From contig CAMWUP010000177.1 in assembly GCA_947177465.1 (NCBI GenBank), positions 1-5,386 of the forward strand: a stretch of DNA of 5,386 nucleotides. Direction: 5' to 3'. A program made the translations under genes and the position numbers. The DNA comes from an uncultured Lachnospiraceae bacterium (GTDB taxonomy: Bacteria; Bacillota; Clostridia; Lachnospirales; Lachnospiraceae). This document shows positions 1-4,345 of this stretch, in pieces; within the stretch, counting starts at the first letter, position 1; each line of letters begins with the position of its first letter. The notes under the pieces are model-generated. The model was not told the origin of the DNA, did no database searches, and worked only from the letters and a program-made list of their open reading frames with translations.

Positions 1-66
1 GTTCTATTATAGTAGAATAGGGTGTTTATTTTATATCGCTATTTTCTTTTATTCATCCATCTAAAA

Positions 67-95
67 TTGAATTCAGCTTTCGTAAAATATATACA
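67..95 (+). promoter_or_regulatory. Candidate promoter straddling the left repeat, reading into the recombinase
   Basis: TTGAAT (67-72), a 17-nt spacer and TATACA (90-95) match the sigma70/SigA consensus at 4 of 6 positions in each box. The -35 lies outside the repeat in fixed flanking DNA and the -10 lies inside it. In the present orientation it would transcribe toward the recombinase. The DNA is AT-rich, so chance matches are possible. Confidence 0.4.
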
Positions 96-98
96 TTT
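77..98 (+). repeat. Left inverted repeat (IRL) of the invertible segment
   Basis: Twenty-two bases beginning CTTTCGTAAA and ending ACATTT are the exact reverse complement of 1588-1609. The next bases on either side do not match. With bases 99-105 it forms a recombinase core site: arm CTTTCGTAAA (77-86), centre ATATATACA (87-95), and opposing arm that reads TTTTCATAAA on the minus strand (96-105). The two arms match at 8 of 10 positions. Confidence 0.92.
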
Positions 99-159
99 AT
101 GAAAATGAAAAAAGGGCACAACAAATACAATGATAATGCAAAATGCCGGATTCTTAATT

Positions 160-188
160 ATATTATCATTTTAAAGGAGGGATTGCAA
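160..188 (-). promoter_or_regulatory. Candidate leftward promoter inside the switch
   Basis: On the minus strand, TTGCAA (183-188), a 17-nt spacer and TAATAT (160-165) resemble a sigma70/SigA promoter, with 4 of 6 matches in each box and ideal spacing. Transcription would start near 153 and leave the segment leftward. After inversion of 77-1609 the boxes would sit at about 1498-1526 and read into the operon at 1745, giving a leader of about 210 nt. Confidence 0.4.
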
Positions 189-197
189 CCCCCAAAT

Positions 198-226
198 ATT
201 AGATTTGTTTAAATTAATTTTGCTAA
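198..226 (-). promoter_or_regulatory. Second candidate leftward promoter inside the switch
   Basis: On the minus strand, TTAGCA (221-226), a 17-nt spacer and TCTAAT (198-203) match the sigma70/SigA boxes at 4 of 6 and 5 of 6 positions. It is in tandem with the candidate at 160-188 and points the same way, out of the segment. The AT-rich context lowers confidence. Confidence 0.35.
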
Positions 227-289
227 AAATAACTAAATTTACGGAAAGGGAAAGAAAAAGCAAAGGATAAAGCCCGATTAAAAAATGAA

Positions 290-347
290 AACCGTCAAAA
301 AGATGGTCCGCTTTAATGCTGTCCGACAGCACAGAGGACCATCGGTT
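290..347 (+). promoter_or_regulatory. Composite leader hairpin upstream of the recombinase
   Basis: GATGGTCC (302-309) pairs perfectly with GGACCATC (336-343). Inside that stem, TGCTGT (317-322) pairs with ACAGCA (326-331) around a 3-nt loop. An outer AACCG (290-294) can pair with CGGTT (343-347). There is no T-run after the stem, so it is not a simple terminator. It would bury the ATG at 316 and may modulate recombinase translation or transcript stability. Confidence 0.55.
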
Positions 348-381
348 CAGAAGCTGGCAGCGCGGCAGAATGAGAGGAAGC

Positions 382-1500
382 ATGGCAAAAAGAGGACTGA
401 ATATATATAAGAGAAAGGACGGAAGGTGGGAGGGGCGTATTCGTCAGGCAGATTTTGCGGACGGAAGAAAAAAATACCATTCCGTATACGGGCATACTTA
501 TAGGGAAGTCAGGGAAAAAATGGCAACATTGGCAGCGGAGCAGAACAGCGGCGCTAAAAGCTGCTCGTTATCTGTTGGAGAGGTTATGGAAATCTGGCTC
601 AGGGACAAGCGGCATGACTGGAAGGAATCTACCTATGCCTGTTATAAACAGTTGATTGTGCGTCATATTTCGGAAAGCATTGCAGACCGGCGTGCGGAAA
701 GCTTTGACAATCTTTCTTTCCGCAAATATTTAGACAGCATCCGAAAAAAGGGTGACGGCGCAAAAATTTCCGCGGCCTATTTAAACTGTATTGGTACGGT
801 TATCAGGCAGGCATTTTCCTATGTGACAGCGGAATATCAGTACAGGCTTCCTCTGTTATCCGGAAAACAGGTAAGGGAGGAGGGAAAAAGGGAAGAGCTT
901 CCTTCAGATAAAGATATCAGGAAAATGCTGCAGTATCTATATGCAAACGCGGAGGACTCTACCTGTCTCGGTATCCTTCTGGCTTATTATACCGGTATTC
1001 GCATTGGAGAACTCTGCGCCTTGACATGGGGGGATATTGACTTTGAGGAGGGCGTGCTGAAAATCAGTAAGAATATGCAGCGGGTAAAGGAGTTCGGGCA
1101 GGCGGATTCTGAAACGAGCATTAAAATACAGACGCCTAAAACCGTTACTTCCAAGCGGTGCATACCGCTTCCGGAGTCATTGTTTTCCGTATTAAAAGAA
1201 AAGAGACAGTCTGCAGAGCAATATTTGATAACAGGAAAGCGGCGCGCTTTTGCGGAGACAAGAACAGTGCAGTATCGCTTTGCTGCTATATTGAAGAAAT
1301 GCGGCATTGCACATTTTAAGTTTCATATGCTCAGACATTATTTTGCCAGCCTGTGTATCAGAAGGGGATGTGACGTAAAAAGTCTGAGTGAAATATTAGG
1401 ACATGCCAATATACAAATCACGCTGAATCTGTATGTCCATTCTACCATGCAGCAAAAGAGGAGGCTGATGAACAAGGTATTTGAAACGGAGGTTGCATAA
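382..1500 (+). CDS. Tyrosine recombinase / site-specific integrase, probable DNA invertase of the flanking switch
   Basis: This is a tyrosine recombinase that cuts and rejoins DNA through a covalent 3'-phosphotyrosine. In the open frame that begins at ATG 316 (394 codons), the N-terminus KRGLNIYKRKDGRWEGRIR (about 25-43) resembles the arm-binding domain of Tn916-type integrases. A SAM-like core-binding domain covers about 84-186 and the catalytic domain about 195-385. The catalytic set is complete: R229 in TGIRIGE, K275 in TPKT, H337 and R340 in HMLRHY, H363 in LGHA, and nucleophile Y373 in LNLYVHS. The start at 382 is preferred because GAGAGGA (372-378) lies just upstream, although spacing is short; 370 is also possible. 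ATG 316 has no ribosome site and lies inside a hairpin. The gene sits wholly between the 22-bp inverted repeats, without an excisionase, so the likely role is inverting its own segment. The family assignment is firm; the role is inferred. Confidence 0.93.
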   Translation: MAKRGLNIYKRKDGRWEGRIRQADFADGRKKYHSVYGHTYREVREKMATLAAEQNSGAKSCSLSVGEVMEIWLRDKRHDWKESTYACYKQLIVRHISESIADRRAESFDNLSFRKYLDSIRKKGDGAKISAAYLNCIGTVIRQAFSYVTAEYQYRLPLLSGKQVREEGKREELPSDKDIRKMLQYLYANAEDSTCLGILLAYYTGIRIGELCALTWGDIDFEEGVLKISKNMQRVKEFGQADSETSIKIQTPKTVTSKRCIPLPESLFSVLKEKRQSAEQYLITGKRRAFAETRTVQYRFAAILKKCGIAHFKFHMLRHYFASLCIRRGCDVKSLSEILGHANIQITLNLYVHSTMQQKRRLMNKVFETEVA

Positions 1501-1528
1501 AAATTTTTAACATAGGATAAACCGTCAG

Positions 1529-1563
1529 AAAAGTGGTCGTGCTTTGCCGCAGACCGCTTTTTT
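1529..1563 (+). terminator. Rho-independent terminator after the recombinase, probably bidirectional
   Basis: AAAAGTGGTC (1529-1538) pairs with GACCGCTTTT (1552-1561), with one G-U pair. The stem extends inward through TGC (1540-1542) with GCA (1549-1551), leaving one bulged G. A run of six T (1558-1563) follows and an A-run precedes, so it can terminate on both strands. It begins 28 bp after the recombinase stop and lies inside the right repeat, so it moves with the segment. Confidence 0.8.
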
Positions 1564-1587
1564 GCGTACAAAAAAACAGTCCTTCGC

Positions 1588-1609
1588 AAATGTATATATT
1601 TTACGAAAG
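1588..1609 (-). repeat. Right inverted repeat (IRR) of the invertible segment
   Basis: This is the perfect 22-bp inverted copy of 77-98, located 88 bp after the recombinase stop codon. The full core spans 1581-1609: arm CCTTCGCAAA (1581-1590), a 9-bp centre (1591-1599), and an opposing arm reading CTTTCGTAAA on the minus strand (1600-1609). The inner arm differs from that of the left site, but the shared outer arm and centre are identical, as strand exchange by a tyrosine recombinase requires. Confidence 0.92.
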
Positions 1610-1613
1610 GGAA

Positions 1614-1622
1614 TGGTATTAT
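1614..1622 (+). promoter_or_regulatory. Possible extended -10 promoter just outside the right repeat
   Basis: TGG followed by TATTAT (1617-1622) is an extended -10 motif with 5 of 6 matches in the hexamer. No recognisable -35 lies 16-18 nt upstream, where the inverted repeat is. If active, it would give the downstream operon basal transcription in both orientations, weakening a strict ON/OFF model. Confidence 0.25.
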
Positions 1623-1688
1623 CATATCCTTCTGCAATGCTTTTATGCAAGCCGGCTTTTATTAAGATTTTTGTAACACTAAGGCAGG

Positions 1689-1718
1689 TATATACCGGAA
1701 GCTTTTTCCGGATATATA
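1689..1718 (+). promoter_or_regulatory. Leader hairpin upstream of the secreted-protein gene
   Basis: TATATA-CCGGAA (1689-1700) pairs with TTCCGG-TATATA (1706-1718) around a 5-nt loop, with a single bulged A at 1712. This gives a 12-bp stem ending 10 nt before the AAGGAGG ribosome site (1729-1735). There is no T-run in either direction, so it is not a terminator. A stabilising 5' hairpin or a protein or RNA binding site are possible roles. Confidence 0.5.
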
Positions 1719-1744
1719 TAAATCTAAAAAGGAGGTAAAAAGAG

Positions 1745-2482
1745 ATGGTTAGTAAGAAGGTACTTAAGAACATCGGTGTGTTTGCCATGGCAGTTATGCT
1801 GGCAGCGGCGCCTGTTCTGGCGGTAAGCGCGAATGCTTCCCAGCAGATGCGTGTGGGCGCAGGTTCGGATACGTCAGATACTTCTGACACAAAAACGCCT
1901 GCGGTTACCAGTCCTTCACCGGTCAGCCAGACAGCAAAGACAACGACCACCAACACAAATACCTTGAGGAAAAACCCGGTATTCAGCGCTGCGGGAGACA
2001 AGCTTGTTTCTTCTGTAGACGGCGTCAACGATGCAAAGTCGGTAAATGGCGTTATCGTGGCAACTCTTAAGGCGGACGTACTTGCTGCATTCGGTGCAGG
2101 CGCAGATGCTACAGTGGTGGTAGATGTGCATGAGTCAAATCACGGCCCTGCAGCAGAGAGAAGCATCAATGACGGTCTTGCAATTCTGGCGGCAAATCAG
2201 GTAGAGGCTGTAAAAGGTCCGGTTCTGGACATAAACGCTTACCTGAACGGTCAGAAGGTGACAGACATCAACACACCGGTTAATATCGTGGTAGGCATAC
2301 CCGAGTCCTTCAGACAGGCTGGTTATGAATATGCGGTTATCCTGGTTCAGGAAGGCGGCAGAGTGAGCATCCTGACTGACGAGGCTTCCTTTGACACCAC
2401 ATTAATTTCCTTCAACACAACCGGATTTGGCGTATTTGCAATTGTAAAAGCGCCTGCCGGAAGCTTTGACAGCTACAAGTAG
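1745..2482 (+). CDS. Secreted Ser/Thr-rich protein of unknown function with a C-terminal beta-rich domain
   Basis: The protein has 245 residues with a clear signal peptide: basic MVSKK, a hydrophobic core (about 10-28) and an ANA|SQ cleavage site after residue 31. A low-complexity stretch rich in Ser, Thr, Asp and Pro follows (about 40-74), including three tandem SDT units (41-49). The remaining 170 residues look like alternating beta strands. The C-terminal part, from VNIVVGIPESF to FGVFAIVKAP (179-237), resembles a domain often found in Lachnospiraceae surface proteins. There are no cysteines, no sortase LPxTG signal and no later membrane segment, so it is probably released or held non-covalently. 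Translation is well supported by AAGGAGG 9 nt upstream. It is the first gene after the switch and the obvious target of an inverting promoter. The Ser/Thr stretch could be a glycosylation site, given the neighbouring glycosyltransferase, but that is inference. Specific function is not recognised. Confidence 0.87.
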   Translation: MVSKKVLKNIGVFAMAVMLAAAPVLAVSANASQQMRVGAGSDTSDTSDTKTPAVTSPSPVSQTAKTTTTNTNTLRKNPVFSAAGDKLVSSVDGVNDAKSVNGVIVATLKADVLAAFGAGADATVVVDVHESNHGPAAERSINDGLAILAANQVEAVKGPVLDINAYLNGQKVTDINTPVNIVVGIPESFRQAGYEYAVILVQEGGRVSILTDEASFDTTLISFNTTGFGVFAIVKAPAGSFDSYK

Positions 2483-2490
2483 TAAAAAGG

Positions 2491-2502
2491 CATAAGCTTA
2501 TG
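2491..2502. repeat. Perfect 12-bp palindrome CATAAGCTTATG
   Basis: A perfect palindrome lies 8 bp after the stop codon of the secreted-protein gene and just before the intercistronic hairpin. It could be a dimeric-regulator site or simply part of a structured RNA spacer. AAGGC (2488-2492) and GCCTT (2544-2548) can also pair across the whole spacer. Function is unknown. Confidence 0.4.
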
Positions 2503-2506
2503 CGGG

Positions 2507-2537
2507 AATAGTTAGTGGGAGACCGCTAACTATTTTC
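2507..2537 (+). terminator. Intercistronic hairpin with short T-run (weak or partial terminator)
   Basis: AATAGTTAG (2507-2515) pairs with CTAACTATT (2526-2534) around a 10-nt loop, followed by only four consecutive T residues (2533-2536). It lies between the secreted-protein gene and the glycosyltransferase. The A+T-rich stem and short T-run suggest partial termination or mRNA stabilisation, so the first gene may be made in excess over the downstream genes. Confidence 0.5.
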
Positions 2538-2560
2538 CTGTAAGCCTTACAGAAAAACAA

Positions 2561-4345
2561 ATGAAATTAAAAATAAAAGAAGAGAAAACGCCTTATGTGA
2601 TTCTGGGAGGATTCCTGTGTCTGTGGGCGATACTGGCTGCTGTTGCAGTACGCGAAGCGTGCGGACCTTTGATTTTGCCGGATGAGTTTGGCTATTGGGC
2701 GCAGGCGGCAAATATGGCTGGGATGGACTGGCACGAAGTAGTGTCAAAGTATTCATGGTATTCTTTCGGTTATGGCTTTCTTATGCTTCCGTTTATGAAG
2801 CTTGTACCAAATCCGATTGCCGCATACCGTGTGCTGACAGGTATTAATTTTTTGCTTTTGGGAATCAGCCCTCTGCTTATCTACAAGGTTTTATCGCGTA
2901 TCTGCAAAGGACAGGATAAAAAGAAGCTTGCCCTTATAAGCGGCGCTGCCATACTGTACGTTTCTTATCTGACCTACGCGCAGACGACGATGACGGAAAG
3001 CCTTCTGACCTTTTTGTATGTGCTGCTGGCATACGGGCTGTGCCGGTGGTTTGCAAAGAAAAGCTTGGGAAATCTGGTACTTATATTGTTTGCTGCGGGC
3101 TATATGTATACGGTACATATGCGCACAATCGGGATTTTGCTGGCAACGGTGTCGCTCCTGTGTCTGTCGGCATTTTGGGACGGACGAAAGGAAACAAGGA
3201 AAAAAATAGTTTGGACAGCGTTTATTGTTGTCTGCATTGCGCTGATTGTGGTTTTGCAGAATATAGGAAAAACGAGACTGATAGACAGCGTGGGTTCTGA
3301 AAGCTACAGGGCGATAACACAGGGAAACGATTATGCAGGGCAGTGGGGAAAAATCTGCTTTTTGTTTTCCTTAAGGGGCGCCGGATATTTCTGCGCCGGA
3401 CTCTTTGGTAAAATATTTTATCTGGGCTGCGCGACTTTTGGTTTATATTATTGGGGCATGGCGTATCTGTTTCAGAGGGCAAAGGAATTATTTTTATGTC
3501 TGAAAAAGAAAGAGGCGCATGAAAAGGAAAGCTGGCTCTGCTTTTGGTTTCTGCTGTCTCACGTGGCGGCGCTTCTGATTACAGCCGTATATTGTATGCA
3601 GACAAACAGGCTGGATGGCATATTGTACGGGAGATACCATGAAAATACACTACCGTTTATCATAGCATTTGGGATTTTGATTTTGTTGTTACAACCGAAA
3701 ACCAAAATCAGAGCGTTATGGCTTATCGGGTTGTCGAGCACAGGATTTTTCTTTGTATACATGCTGCTTGGAACAGGACAGATTGTCTATACTAACCGAC
3801 ATTCCATAACAGGTGTTTTGTACGCGCTTGCCCTCGCGGATTTCTATGACAGCAGAACGATTTTGTACGCTTATTTTGGCGCTGTGCTGGGAGGTGTGCT
3901 GCTTATAGGCTTAAGTGCGCTGAAGGGCGCGTGGCAGCAATGGCTTTTAGCGGGAGTCATGGGTATGCAGCTTGCGGTTGCCATTTTTTCAATCCATTTC
4001 CTGATTCAACCGGCAAACGAAAATCAGAGGGAGGATATGGAGGGCATCTGGCAGGCGAAGCAGCTTGCAGACAATAGAAATGTGGAAAAATTTTGTTATC
4101 TGTATCGGGGAGCGACGAAGGATATCTGCACGGTGCAGTATGCGCTTTGGGATACTTCTTTACACCTGGTTTCGGAGGAGGCGCTTTGGGACATTCTGTC
4201 TGATTCGGCTTCCGAGGCGCTTATGGAGACAGAAAAGGAGGTCTTTGTCGTCGTACCGGCAGGGGATGCACTGACAGAAAGACTTTCTCTTTACTATACA
4301 GGGGTGATAAGGACGCCGCATTATGAAATTTATTTCAAAGAATAA
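2561..4345 (+). CDS. Polytopic GT-C superfamily glycosyltransferase-like membrane protein
   Basis: The 594-residue protein has about 12-13 predicted membrane segments. Recognisable ones are at about 12-32, 91-111, 123-140, 144-160, 168-200, 215-233, 325-344, 363-378, 384-402, 432-452 and 459-482. A soluble C-terminal region of about 110 residues (485-594) should face outside. GT-C enzymes move a sugar from a polyprenyl-phosphate donor to an acceptor on the outer face of the membrane. Supporting features are the acidic pair D41-E42 in LPDEFGYW in the first outer loop, TES (145-147) starting a membrane helix, R188 in HMRTIG, and GRYHENTLPF (357-366). This arrangement resembles PMT/ArnT-type enzymes, but donor and acceptor cannot be read. 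The ATG at 2561 has no good ribosome site, which is odd; it may depend on upstream translation or the structured spacer. The next gene overlaps its 3' end. Membrane topology is sure, GT-C assignment likely. Confidence 0.87.
   Translation: MKLKIKEEKTPYVILGGFLCLWAILAAVAVREACGPLILPDEFGYWAQAANMAGMDWHEVVSKYSWYSFGYGFLMLPFMKLVPNPIAAYRVLTGINFLLLGISPLLIYKVLSRICKGQDKKKLALISGAAILYVSYLTYAQTTMTESLLTFLYVLLAYGLCRWFAKKSLGNLVLILFAAGYMYTVHMRTIGILLATVSLLCLSAFWDGRKETRKKIVWTAFIVVCIALIVVLQNIGKTRLIDSVGSESYRAITQGNDYAGQWGKICFLFSLRGAGYFCAGLFGKIFYLGCATFGLYYWGMAYLFQRAKELFLCLKKKEAHEKESWLCFWFLLSHVAALLITAVYCMQTNRLDGILYGRYHENTLPFIIAFGILILLLQPKTKIRALWLIGLSSTGFFFVYMLLGTGQIVYTNRHSITGVLYALALADFYDSRTILYAYFGAVLGGVLLIGLSALKGAWQQWLLAGVMGMQLAVAIFSIHFLIQPANENQREDMEGIWQAKQLADNRNVEKFCYLYRGATKDICTVQYALWDTSLHLVSEEALWDILSDSASEALMETEKEVFVVVPAGDALTERLSLYYTGVIRTPHYEIYFKE

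Larger units (their letters stand above)
1..381. promoter_or_regulatory. Gene-free AT-rich leader region spanning the left switch end
   Basis: No convincing gene is seen here on either strand. Bases 1-76 lie outside the switch and hold an imperfect palindrome (2-17, TTCTA...TAGAA) of unknown role. Bases 77-105 are the recombination core. Bases 99-289 are very AT-rich and hold candidate promoters facing both ways, plus an AAAGGAGG stretch (173-180) with no start codon at usable distance. Bases 290-347 fold into a composite hairpin just ahead of the recombinase. The position makes this the control region of the switch. Confidence 0.6.
77..1609. mobile_element. Putative invertible DNA segment (inverton) carrying its own tyrosine recombinase
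   Basis: A 1,533-bp segment is bounded by a perfect 22-bp inverted repeat and encodes one complete tyrosine recombinase. Inside, from left to right, are an AT-rich regulatory stretch with candidate promoters facing both ways, a leader hairpin, the recombinase gene and a hairpin terminator with an A-run before and a T-run after it. No excisionase, relaxase, transposase or cargo gene is present, and the repeats are inverted rather than direct. Inversion therefore explains the structure better than integration or excision. Downstream lies an operon for a secreted protein and glycan-type membrane proteins, the usual target of promoter inversion in gut Firmicutes and Bacteroides. The repeats and the recombinase are seen directly; actual inversion is inferred. 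Confidence 0.8.

Noticed and set aside
173..188. AAAGGAGG ribosome-site-like stretch
   Set aside because: No ATG or GTG follows at a normal distance; the nearest TTG gives only a nine-codon frame. On the other strand the stretch lies in the spacer of a candidate promoter.
285..410. 41-codon basic open frame (begins MKTVKKMVRF) ending inside the recombinase start
   Set aside because: No ribosome site at usable distance, it overlaps the leader hairpin and the first codons of the recombinase in another frame, and no family is recognised. A leader peptide is conceivable but unsupported.
77..1609. Integrated element (ICE, prophage or Tn916-like remnant)
   Set aside because: The integrase resembles that of Tn916-type elements, but there is no excisionase, mobilisation or phage gene, and the end repeats are inverted rather than direct att-like copies.
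1649..1658. AAGCCGGCTT palindrome followed by T residues as a terminator
   Set aside because: The palindrome has no loop, so a stable hairpin with this stem cannot form, and the following T-run is short.
1525..2028. 167-codon minus-strand open frame overlapping the terminator, right repeat and secreted-protein gene
   Set aside because: It runs antisense to a gene with a signal peptide and a good ribosome site, crosses the terminator and inverted repeat, and its low-complexity residues mirror the Ser/Thr-rich codons on the other strand.
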